DNA from: Bacteroidales bacterium
Lineage (GTDB): Bacteria; Bacteroidota; Bacteroidia; Bacteroidales; UBA12170
Assembly: GCA_016933745.1 (NCBI GenBank)
Contig: JAFGAK010000338.1
Location: 1 to 35,132, forward strand
DNA: 35,132 nucleotides
Direction: 5' to 3'
Part shown: positions 18,653-25,523 of the stretch, piece by piece
How positions within the stretch are numbered: the stretch's first letter is position 1
Layout of the letters: the number at the start of each line of letters is the position of its first letter
Translations under genes and position numbers: made by a program
Notes under the pieces: model-generated
Seen by the model: only the letters and a program-made list of their open reading frames with translations
Databases searched by the model: none
Told to the model about the DNA's origin: nothing

Positions 18653-19057
18653 TTAGATAAGTTCTTTGTTTTTTAGTTGTCCGAGTTCAATGTCAAAAGT
18701 TTCAGCGTATTTTATAAGAATGCTATCGGGAAGCTTATCAAAAACTTTCATTTTGCAGTGTTTTTTTACAGTCCAGCGCCATAAATTAACGTAGGAAGCT
18801 AATATTTTTGTATCCATTAAATTCTTTTCCATATAGAATGCAATGGGACTAAGTTCTCCCGAAATTACTTTTGCTTTGATATTTTCAATACGTTCATTCA
18901 CAGCATCCCACGCATCTTGCATTACCACATTTTTAGGATCCCAACCAACGCTCCGAACAGTCGTATATTTCCCATTCTCATCAAGCGCATAACAAGGTTC
19001 TTTAAATTTGCCTTCCAACATGTTTGCATTGTCTTGCGGAACTTGTTCTATCTTCAT
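18653..19057 (-). CDS. Conserved-looking protein of unknown function, 134 aa
   Basis: I do not recognise this family. The protein is soluble-looking, without signal peptide or membrane segment, charged, and mostly helical in its C-terminal two thirds (for example DAVNERIENIKAKVISGELS and YVNLWRWTVKKHCKMKVF). Two cysteines (in EPCYAL and KHCKMK) are present but no metal or nucleotide motif. It abuts the BtrH-like gene without a gap and is 2 bases from the dehydratase-like gene, so it is surely translated as part of the pigment train. A partner or accessory role to the BtrH-like protein is a reasonable guess from position only. Confidence 0.7.
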   Translation of the reverse strand: MKIEQVPQDNANMLEGKFKEPCYALDENGKYTTVRSVGWDPKNVVMQDAWDAVNERIENIKAKVISGELSPIAFYMEKNLMDTKILASYVNLWRWTVKKHCKMKVFDKLPDSILIKYAETFDIELGQLKNKELI

Positions 19058-19059
19058 TT

Positions 19060-19494
19060 TTACTGATTCTCTCCCAAAGGATTAATAAATATTTTAAATT
19101 CCCCGTGTGCAATTTTTGTATTTTCAATAAACACTTCTGCAAGTGCCAAAGTTGCATTTAAAACTTCATATTGAACGCTAACCTTCGTTGTGATTGCTTG
19201 ATTTATTTTAGGTAATCTAACTATGCTCAAATTTTTAATTGCACCAATAAATCCCAAAGGAACTTTCTCCTTGCTTTGAACTTTGAAATAACCAACTCCT
19301 AAAGCTGCTGTTTGTGCCATATTTTCAATTAAACCAGATTCGTTAAAATATCCATTTGTAATGAACAAATTAGTCGACAAAGGTATAAAATGAGAAATAA
19401 ATTCGTTTTTTGTGCAACCAGAAAGCGAATCAACCATCACCATTGGCTGTCGCTGTGGAATATACTTTTCTATTTCAAACGGATCTACAAGCAT
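19060..19494 (-). CDS. Hotdog-fold 3-hydroxyacyl-ACP dehydratase-like protein
   Basis: A 144-residue single hotdog domain. The start IEKYIPQRQPMVMVDSL resembles the FabZ/ApeP opening (LPHRxPxLLVD) and SGLIENMAQTAALGVGYF matches the conserved central helix with its Glu. The role would be to dehydrate 3-hydroxyacyl-ACP to the trans-2-enoyl form during polyene growth. The usual FabZ GHFPG motif is absent; the only nearby His is in ISHFIP, so the catalytic His cannot be assigned with confidence. This is the only dehydratase-like gene in the cluster. It abuts the upstream exported-protein gene with no gap. Confidence 0.78.
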   Translation of the reverse strand: MLVDPFEIEKYIPQRQPMVMVDSLSGCTKNEFISHFIPLSTNLFITNGYFNESGLIENMAQTAALGVGYFKVQSKEKVPLGFIGAIKNLSIVRLPKINQAITTKVSVQYEVLNATLALAEVFIENTKIAHGEFKIFINPLGENQ

Positions 19495-19833
19495 TTATTC
19501 AATTGTTATCTTACTCGTCTTTTTACCCCATTTATTGCAAGTAGCAGTTACTTCAAGCACGTCTCCTTTTTTCACATTTTCTAGTTTGTAGCGGAACAAA
19601 TCGCCTTTGGTATCTTTTTGTTTATCGTAATTTTCGTTTACTACTTCTTGATCGTTCAGTTTAACAACTACATTTTCGATAAAATGATCTGTAATATCTC
19701 CAACCGAATGCTGAATATTTACGTCAATTTCTTGTGATTTCAAATCGAATTTTAAAGTAACTTTTTTTGGTGGATTACTCATAGCAGCGAATGAAAACGC
19801 TAAAAGAACTAGAATTAAGCTTATTTTTTTCAT
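19495..19833 (-). CDS. Small exported protein, unknown; superoxide-reductase-like residue pattern
   Basis: A 112-residue protein with a clear signal peptide (about 1-19, LVLLAFSFAAMSNP). The mature part is predicted all-beta. It contains IQHSVGDITDHFIENVVV, LNDQEVV and, near the end, VTATCNKWG. This order (His, His-x-Ile-Glu, Cys-Asn-x-x-Gly) recalls the iron site of desulfoferrodoxin/superoxide-reductase domains, but the His normally following the Cys is Trp, so a working iron site is doubtful. The fold suggestion is inference only. It has an unusually good Shine-Dalgarno sequence. Its position inside the pigment train suggests a periplasmic helper. Confidence 0.75.
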   Translation of the reverse strand: MKKISLILVLLAFSFAAMSNPPKKVTLKFDLKSQEIDVNIQHSVGDITDHFIENVVVKLNDQEVVNENYDKQKDTKGDLFRYKLENVKKGDVLEVTATCNKWGKKTSKITIE

Positions 19834-19838
19834 TTTAA

Positions 19839-19843
19839 CCTCC
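19839..19843 (-). promoter_or_regulatory. Canonical Shine-Dalgarno GGAGG before the 112-aa exported protein
   Basis: The minus strand reads GGAGG-TTAAA-ATG, a textbook ribosome binding site at 5-base spacing. It fixes the start at 19833. Strong Shine-Dalgarno sites are rare in Bacteroidota and I noticed no other one this clear in the window. Confidence 0.7.
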
Positions 19844-19849
19844 TTTAAT

Positions 19850-20029
19850 TTAATTCGTAAGTATGTAAATAATAATTAATAATACATGAATTGTTGCAAC
19901 TGAAAAGGTTGATATTCCCATTAGTTTATGATATTTAAATGGAATTTGAATTTGTCGCATTCCTACCAACATGGTAAGAAATAACATGCAATACGTTATA
20001 ATTCCGAAAATCAATCCAAGCCAATACAT
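19850..20029 (-). CDS. 59-aa two-helix membrane peptide in the pigment operon (not in ORF track)
   Basis: A 60-codon frame (59 residues plus stop) just below the track's size limit. It reads MYWLGLIFGIITYCMLFLTM, then a short polar loop RQIQIPFKYHK, then a second hydrophobic stretch ending IIIYILTN. Two transmembrane helices with a basic loop are predicted. Its ATG lies two bases after the darB stop (TAA-TT-ATG), and its stop is 16 bases before the next start, so it fills an otherwise unexplained 198-base hole in a gene train that elsewhere has almost no gaps. I recognise no family. It may be a membrane anchor or assembly factor for the pigment enzymes; that is inference. Confidence 0.75.
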   Translation of the reverse strand: MYWLGLIFGIITYCMLFLTMLVGMRQIQIPFKYHKLMGISTFSVATIHVLLIIIYILTN

Positions 20030-20031
20030 AA

Positions 20032-21168
20032 TTAAACCACGGTTAGCATGCTGTAAGCATAAGAAAAGCGGGCTGATTCAGGAACCATCAAAAAGATCTT
20101 TTCGCCTTTTTTCAGTTTTCCTGAGTAAAACAGCTCTTCCAACATTAAATAGATCGACCCTGCTCCCACATTTCCAACTTTTACCAAATTCGTAAACCAT
20201 TTTTCCTGTGGAATTTCAATGTTTGTCCGTTTGGTTTCTTCAGCAATCCGGCTTCTGAAATACTCCGATGATAGATGCGGTAGGAAATAATCAAAATCAT
20301 TTGGTCCAAATTTCCGTTGCTTCATAATTTCCAATAAAAACTCATTTCCTTTCTGAACAATATTTTCGCCCAGTATTTTAACATCTTGTTTTAATGAGAA
20401 AATTGATTTTTCAGCTTGTTCATTTGCACTTAAATCACGCCAAGGAATTGTATTTCCATCGCTTAGCTTCTCAGTTCCTGCATACATGCACGTTTTTAAT
20501 TCGTTTGAATACGACCTAAAATCGATCCATTCTATTTTGAGCGATAATCCTTCTTTGTTAGGTTTATTTTGTAGCAGTGCTGCACCTGCGCCATCGGATA
20601 ACATCCATCTTAAGAAATCTTTTTCAAAACCAACAATTGGATTTTTCTCTAATTCGATTAGACGGTCAGACTCTTTTTCGAAATTGGAAGCATGCATCCA
20701 ACTCGATAATTTCTCGGAACCGGTACAAACGGCATTTTGAGAATTTCCGGATAAAACGGATAAATAACCATATTTCAATGCTTGCATTCCTGCATTGCAA
20801 GATCCTGAAGCAGATAAAATCTCTATTGGCTTGATTCCTAATTCGCCTTGGACCATACTGATGTGCGATGGCACTAATTGGTCGGGAGAAGTTGTTCCTC
20901 CGGTAAGCAACTCCATATCGCTTAAAGAAAATTTTTCGCTTTCCAAGCCACGAACGGCTTCTGCAGTTAAAGCTGCATTGGAGTGCGTGCTATTTCCTTG
21001 TTTATCAAGTGCATAATAACGTGTATGTATTTTATTACTTCGCAAAATTAGGCCTTTAGATTTGGATGCAACACCACCAATGTATCCAAGGTAGTCTTCC
21101 ATTTCGTTGTTAGAAACGGGTTGATTTGGTAAAAATTTAGATAATGCAGTTATGTATACGTTATTCAC
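20032..21168 (-). CDS. darB: DarB-like ketosynthase III for dialkylresorcinol formation
   Basis: A 378-residue FabH-type enzyme. The Cys-His-Asn triad is present: Cys124 in SASGSCNAGMQ, His298 in YFLPHLSS and Asn333 in KVGNVGAGS. DarB enzymes condense two acyl thioesters and cyclise them to a cyclohexanedione, which DarA then aromatises to a 2,5-dialkylresorcinol, the alcohol half of flexirubins. The call rests on the neighbouring darA-like gene and the pigment context as well as the KAS III fold; a simple FabH initiating fatty-acid synthesis is the alternative. It begins the gap-free gene train that ends at lolA and has its own candidate promoter. Confidence 0.82.
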   Translation of the reverse strand: MNNVYITALSKFLPNQPVSNNEMEDYLGYIGGVASKSKGLILRSNKIHTRYYALDKQGNSTHSNAALTAEAVRGLESEKFSLSDMELLTGGTTSPDQLVPSHISMVQGELGIKPIEILSASGSCNAGMQALKYGYLSVLSGNSQNAVCTGSEKLSSWMHASNFEKESDRLIELEKNPIVGFEKDFLRWMLSDGAGAALLQNKPNKEGLSLKIEWIDFRSYSNELKTCMYAGTEKLSDGNTIPWRDLSANEQAEKSIFSLKQDVKILGENIVQKGNEFLLEIMKQRKFGPNDFDYFLPHLSSEYFRSRIAEETKRTNIEIPQEKWFTNLVKVGNVGAGSIYLMLEELFYSGKLKKGEKIFLMVPESARFSYAYSMLTVV

Positions 21169-21196
21169 AATCGTTAAGTGTTAATTAATGGATGTA

Positions 21197-21204
21197 CAAA
21201 TATA
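21197..21204 (-). promoter_or_regulatory. Candidate darB -7 promoter element
   Basis: The minus strand reads TATATTTG, matching TAnnTTTG, 28 bases before the darB ATG in the 124-base darA-darB gap. It would drive the long darB-to-lolA gene train. No good -33 element is visible. Confidence 0.45.
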
Positions 21205-21264
21205 TTAATTTGTCGCAACTAGCTTGCATTCTTGGCATCTACTTATTTGAGTTTTATCAACAGC

Positions 21265-21274
21265 TATCGCGATA
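21265..21274. repeat. TATCGCGATA perfect palindrome in the darA-darB gap
   Basis: A 10-base perfect palindrome with a GC core in otherwise AT-rich intergenic DNA. It could be an operator or a common extragenic motif; only one copy was noticed in this window. Confidence 0.35.
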
Positions 21275-21292
21275 ATAAATTCCAAAATATTG

Positions 21293-22210
21293 CTAATCAA
21301 GTCCTTGAAAATGACGAATATTTTTCCTGATTTTTCTCGCATTTATCGGATAAAATAAATAGAACAAAAGCATGGCTATGGTTGAAACAAAATAAATCAT
21401 AAAGAGTAGATAATACTTGAATAGTTTCAATCTAAATGCCCGATTTGGATTGGAAGGCCCTCCTTTTTTTAGCACAAATTTTGCCCAAATTTGGAAAATA
21501 CGTTTGGCTTTCTTCTCCATACTCATCATATGCGGCAAAACATGAACGCTTCCTGCTTTCACCATTTCCGTTTGAACTTGGCTTAGCTGATTTGATCGCA
21601 CATGTTTTTCTAATAGTTCGCCGTAATTTGCACTGCTTTTTATATCTTCATCAGAGACTCCTGGCTTTGGAAAAATGCCCAAATAGCGATCTTTTATGCC
21701 TCCCAGCATCCAATAAATAATTGTAAAGACACTGATTAGATTTTGTGTTTTATCGTATAATACAAGATGACCTAAATGTTTTGCGCCTGCTTTTTCGATA
21801 TGAAAATTTAATCGATCATAAGCCATGTACCACATATTGCGACAAGCATTGACTGAGAAAACTGCGGTGTCTTTGGCAATTTTCTTAAAATCTTCTGATT
21901 GAACAAAACTACTAATTGGTATGGATAGCGATAAATACCAAACTTGGTAACCAAGAATGATTAAATCGTATTTCTGAATTAACTCTTTCGGAATGGAATT
22001 GATTTTAACGCGTGATTCCATTACAGATTCAGGAAATGCATCGTAAAAACGAGCAGAAGTCCATGGAAATGCAAATTCCGGCTCTGTTTTAATAGTATGA
22101 TAGAAAAGTTGATATTCGTGCGGCTTCTTTTTAAAAGTTTCTAAAAAATTAGAAAGAATGTCAGTTAATTGTCCGCTTTGAGAATAATGCACGACCAAAA
22201 TTTTAAACAT
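21293..22210 (-). CDS. darA: DarA-like dialkylresorcinol aromatase (flavodoxin fold, C-terminal membrane segment)
   Basis: A 305-residue protein with a flavodoxin-like N-domain: the FMN phosphate loop is LVVHYSQSGQLTDIL at about 5-19, followed by the core strand YDLIILGYQVWYLSLSIP. A single strong hydrophobic segment near 265-290 (YYLLFMIYFVSTIAMLLFYL) followed by basic residues suggests attachment to the inner membrane. Proteins of this length and motif beside a KAS III gene are annotated in Bacteroidota as the dialkylresorcinol condensing enzyme DarA, and DarA is known to aromatise the DarB product. It follows the LpxL-like gene by 51 bases. Without the neighbour it would only be called a flavodoxin-family protein. 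Confidence 0.82.
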   Translation of the reverse strand: MFKILVVHYSQSGQLTDILSNFLETFKKKPHEYQLFYHTIKTEPEFAFPWTSARFYDAFPESVMESRVKINSIPKELIQKYDLIILGYQVWYLSLSIPISSFVQSEDFKKIAKDTAVFSVNACRNMWYMAYDRLNFHIEKAGAKHLGHLVLYDKTQNLISVFTIIYWMLGGIKDRYLGIFPKPGVSDEDIKSSANYGELLEKHVRSNQLSQVQTEMVKAGSVHVLPHMMSMEKKAKRIFQIWAKFVLKKGGPSNPNRAFRLKLFKYYLLFMIYFVSTIAMLLFYLFYPINARKIRKNIRHFQGLD

Positions 22211-22261
22211 ATCAAAAGCTTTCTTTGGTTAAAAATAAAGTTAATTGAGGATAAAGTTACA

Positions 22262-23146
22262 CTATTTTTTCTCTTCCCAAAAGTCATAAAAATTAAACCA
22301 CTGTGTTGGGTATTTTGCCACCCTATTTTGCAATAATTGAACATATTCGCTTGCAATGCTTTGCACAATTTCGGTTCGCTTTTTAATGGAACTTAATGCC
22401 GGATAAACTTTTGCCTCACTAGCATAAAAATGGTAGTGTTTTTTTGTTTCTTTGATAGCAAACACAAAACTTATTGGTTGATTGAATTTTGCAGCCATGT
22501 AAAAGGGGCCGTAAGGAAAACGGGCTTTTTTACCAAAGAATTCGATTGAAATAGATTTTGCATTACCTATAAATCGATCGCCATGAAGTACAACCAGTTC
22601 TTTCCTATCAAGTGCTTTTTGAATTTCAATTAAATGAGAAAGATCTTCGTTGATGGCGATAATGTTCATTTTTTTCTCGGCTTGCACACTGCTTAGCAAC
22701 TTCTTAATTTCTGCTCTTTCTGCTTCAAGCATTAAAACATTGACTTTTACTGAGAAGTTATCGAGCAATTCGCTTGCAATCTCCCAATTTCCCATATGAG
22801 CACCAATCAGAAAACCACCTTCCTTCATTCCTTCAATATTTTCGATGCCATCGTGCGTGTATGTAAAGCGCTTTCTATTTCCACTAAGAATGGCTATTTT
22901 ATCGACTAAAACCTGACCAAATAAGAAATTATTTTGGACGATCTTAAAAAAGGATTGAAAACGATTTGTTTTGCAAACTCGATTAAAGAAAAGATATTGA
23001 TGTTCTTTGTTACTAAATAAAACAAAATAAAAACTCACAAATCTTAGAAGACCGTAAGCAAAAACTAAAGGAAAATTTTGAATTAAGTATATGAAAATTG
23101 AGTAACCAAGCTTGTTTCCACGCGATTGGCCTTTCCACTTACTCAT
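22262..23146 (-). CDS. LpxL/HtrB-family acyltransferase of the pigment cluster
   Basis: A 294-residue protein of the lipid A acyltransferase family. The catalytic HX4E motif is GAHMGNWE (His117, Glu122), and the second block is FFGKKARFPYGPFYMAAKFNQP. The N-terminus has a hydrophobic stretch (about 15-44) that would place it at the inner membrane. Flexirubin and aryl-polyene clusters often carry such a protein; it may join the polyene acyl-ACP to its alcohol partner or to a lipid head group. A role in ordinary lipid A synthesis is less likely given that it lies 4 bases after an ACP gene and just before darA. Confidence 0.87.
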   Translation of the reverse strand: MSKWKGQSRGNKLGYSIFIYLIQNFPLVFAYGLLRFVSFYFVLFSNKEHQYLFFNRVCKTNRFQSFFKIVQNNFLFGQVLVDKIAILSGNRKRFTYTHDGIENIEGMKEGGFLIGAHMGNWEIASELLDNFSVKVNVLMLEAERAEIKKLLSSVQAEKKMNIIAINEDLSHLIEIQKALDRKELVVLHGDRFIGNAKSISIEFFGKKARFPYGPFYMAAKFNQPISFVFAIKETKKHYHFYASEAKVYPALSSIKKRTEIVQSIASEYVQLLQNRVAKYPTQWFNFYDFWEEKK

Positions 23147-23150
23147 GATA

Positions 23151-23390
23151 TTAATTTAATTTGGCATGCAAGAAGTTATAAAATTCATCCAGTGTTTTTA
23201 CATCCATCATTTCTTCACCTTTAATCTTTAGGCCAAAAATATTTTCAACAACAACAACTATATCCACAAAGTCAAGACTGTCTATTCCAATTTCTTTCCA
23301 AGTAGCTGATGGAACAAGCAAGTCTTCTTCGATTTCAAATTCTTCAATTAAAAAATTGTTTACTTCTAGTGTAATTTCCGCTATATTCAT
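23151..23390 (-). CDS. Acyl carrier protein (second cluster ACP)
   Basis: A 79-residue carrier protein with the phosphopantetheine serine in EIGIDSLDFVDIVVVVE. Its helix II is unusually rich in valine, unlike the other cluster ACP. It heads a sub-operon with the LpxL-like acyltransferase and darA, after a 149-base gap from the preceding ketosynthase gene. It may carry the acyl chains that become the dialkylresorcinol or hand the finished acid to the acyltransferase; position alone suggests this. Confidence 0.92.
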   Translation of the reverse strand: MNIAEITLEVNNFLIEEFEIEEDLLVPSATWKEIGIDSLDFVDIVVVVENIFGLKIKGEEMMDVKTLDEFYNFLHAKLN

Positions 23391-23539
23391 GTGGTACTAA
23401 TTAAGTTTTGCGAAGTTAGTATTTTCTGAAAAAAAGCGGTGCTATTTTATTGAAAAAATTGAAGAAAAAAGCACATATTGTGCAACTCATTATAAATTTA
23501 TATAGAAGTAATCTGATTCTATTTTTTTTGAGAACCGAT

Positions 23540-24763
23540 TTATAATTCAAAGCGTTTAATAATTAAAGCCGAATTGGTTCCTCCAAATCCAAAAGAATTA
23601 GATAATATCCGATTGAGCTTTGCTTCTTTGGTTTGAGCTATAATATTTATTTTGGCTGAATGCTCATCGGGATTTTCTAGATTAATATTTGGGGCAATAA
23701 AATCGTTATGCATCATCAATAAAGAATAAATAATTTCACTTGCACCTCCCATCCACATTTCGTGCCCAGTCATTGATTTGGTGGAACTTACAGGAGTTTT
23801 ATCACCAAAAATACTATAAATTGCTTGGGCTTCATTGGCATCACCAATAGGTGTTGAAGTAGCATGCGCATTGATATAATCTATTTTTTCGGGAATATAA
23901 CCGCTATCTTTTAAAGCCATTTGAATTGCGCGCGATGGGCCATCGATATTTGGTTGTGATATATGAGCGCCATCTGAAGAAACACCATAGCCTACTACTT
24001 CGCCTAAAATAGTTGCGCCTCGCTTGATTGCTGTGCTTAAATCTTCCAAAACAAGAGTTGCTGCTCCTCCACTGGGAACCAACCCATCCCGATCTCTATC
24101 AAAGGGACGGCAAGCTTTGGTTGGATCGTTTTCTCTTTTTGAAAAGGCGCCTAAACCATCAAAACTACCCATTGAATACTTATTCAATTCTTGTGCGCCA
24201 CCACAAATAACACTGTTTTGCATACCATTCTTAATTAAGAAATAAGCCATTCCAACGGAATGAGAGCCACTGGCACAAGCACCTGCAATCGTAAAATTTA
24301 TTCCTCTTAACTTATAAATAACTGATAAATTCATGCTCACAGTTGAGTTCATCGATTGGAAAATTGAACCTGAACCCATACGTGAAGTATCTTTCTTATC
24401 TCTCAGTATATCAATACCTTCAATAACCGCTTTACTCGAGGAATCATTTCCAAATAGAATTCCAACTTCGTTGTTTGCAAAGTAATTTTCATCCATTCTA
24501 GCCATTTCAACGGCTTGCTGTGTACTCATGAATGCAAACGCTCCTTGCTCAGGTAGTCCAATGCGCATTCTTCGATCTAATTTGCCTTTTAACTCAGGCT
24601 CCTCTATAAAGCCTGTTAAACCAGATTGATAACCAAATTCTTTGCGTTCTGCATCAAAAACAATTCCTGATTTTCCAGCGATTAAAGAGTTTTTAACCTC
24701 TTCAATGGTTTTCCCCAATACACCATAAATTCCTACACCGGTAATAACTACTCTTCTCTTCAT
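23540..24763 (-). CDS. Beta-ketoacyl-ACP synthase (FabF/FabB type), first cluster enzyme
   Basis: A 407-residue ketosynthase with complete catalytic residues: Cys163 in TIAGACASGSHS, His in INAHATSTPIGD and His in KSMTGHEMWMGG, and the loop NSFGFGGTNSA. The segment AHATSTP in place of AHGTAT is typical of a branch of FabB-like enzymes. It follows the FabG-like gene by 18 bases and belongs to the TAL-fabG-KS leader operon, so it may perform early chain extension from the coumaroyl starter. A role in dialkylresorcinol chains is also possible. There is a 149-base gap after it without an evident gene or strong terminator. Confidence 0.92.
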   Translation of the reverse strand: MKRRVVITGVGIYGVLGKTIEEVKNSLIAGKSGIVFDAERKEFGYQSGLTGFIEEPELKGKLDRRMRIGLPEQGAFAFMSTQQAVEMARMDENYFANNEVGILFGNDSSSKAVIEGIDILRDKKDTSRMGSGSIFQSMNSTVSMNLSVIYKLRGINFTIAGACASGSHSVGMAYFLIKNGMQNSVICGGAQELNKYSMGSFDGLGAFSKRENDPTKACRPFDRDRDGLVPSGGAATLVLEDLSTAIKRGATILGEVVGYGVSSDGAHISQPNIDGPSRAIQMALKDSGYIPEKIDYINAHATSTPIGDANEAQAIYSIFGDKTPVSSTKSMTGHEMWMGGASEIIYSLLMMHNDFIAPNINLENPDEHSAKINIIAQTKEAKLNRILSNSFGFGGTNSALIIKRFEL

Positions 24764-24781
24764 TGATGATTGTTTATTGGT

Positions 24782-25519
24782 TTAAGTATATAATCCTCCA
24801 TTAACAGATATAACTTGTCCTGTAATGTAGCTCGCTTTTTCGGAGGATAAAAATGCAACCAAATGAGCCACATCTTCGGGATTTCCAAATTTTCCCATTG
24901 GGATTATTTTTTTATGTTCAATTTCGTCGATGTCTGCAGTCATATCGCTTTTAATAAATCCAGGTGCAATGGCATTAACTGTCACTTTTTTCCTTGCTAC
25001 TTCTTGCGCTAATGCTTTGGTAGCAGCAATCACACCTCCTTTACTAGCCGAATAATTTGTTTGACCGGGTAATCCTTTCAGACCTGATAAAGAAACGATA
25101 TTAATGATTCTTCCTGACTTATTAACAAGCATATCTTTTAATACGACTTGTGTTACATAATAAAATGAATTCAAGTTGGTATTGATTACTTCTTGCCAAT
25201 CTTCATTTTCCATCCAAATCAAAAGTGCATCTTTTCGAATTCCACTATTATTAACTAAAACCTGAATATATGAATCGGGATTTTTAGTTTGCCATTGAGT
25301 TAACGCTTCTTTTACTTCTTCTTGTTTGGAAACATCAAAAGGCATTAAAGTGGCTTCTTTCCCTGATTCTTCGATAAGGGATTTTGTGATTTCTGCTTCT
25401 TGGTTATTGGATTTATAATTGATTAGAACATGAAAATCCATCCTTGCCAATTCCAAACAAATTGCCCTACCAATTCCACGAGAACCTCCTGTTACTAATG
25501 CGTACTTTTTGTCAGACAT
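24782..25519 (-). CDS. 3-oxoacyl-ACP reductase, FabG-like SDR
   Basis: Short-chain dehydrogenase/reductase that reduces the 3-keto group with NADPH. The track begins at 25549, but the ATG at 25519 (MSDKKYALVTGG) gives a standard SDR start, 4 bases after the TAL stop, while the longer form overlaps TAL; I prefer 25519 (245 residues). The cofactor motif is TGGSRGIGRAI, the substrate-side motif is VNNSGIRKD, the catalytic set is Ser in NIVSLSG and Tyr/Lys in NYSASKGG, and the end is YITGQVISVNGG. It is the ketoreductase of the polyene cycle by position; only one such gene is present, so it probably serves all chain-extension steps. Confidence 0.93.
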   Translation of the reverse strand: MSDKKYALVTGGSRGIGRAICLELARMDFHVLINYKSNNQEAEITKSLIEESGKEATLMPFDVSKQEEVKEALTQWQTKNPDSYIQVLVNNSGIRKDALLIWMENEDWQEVINTNLNSFYYVTQVVLKDMLVNKSGRIINIVSLSGLKGLPGQTNYSASKGGVIAATKALAQEVARKKVTVNAIAPGFIKSDMTADIDEIEHKKIIPMGKFGNPEDVAHLVAFLSSEKASYITGQVISVNGGLYT

Positions 25520-25523
25520 GAGT

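Noticed and set aside
21293-22210. Housekeeping NAD(P)H-quinone oxidoreductase or flavodoxin
   Set aside because: Its place beside a KAS III gene in a pigment cluster, its length and its membrane tail fit DarA better.
23391-23539. A missed small gene in the gap between the ketosynthase and the ACP
   Set aside because: No frame of useful length with a plausible start was found; the gap is AT-rich and probably holds an internal promoter, but only an imperfect -7 match (TAACTTCG) is present.
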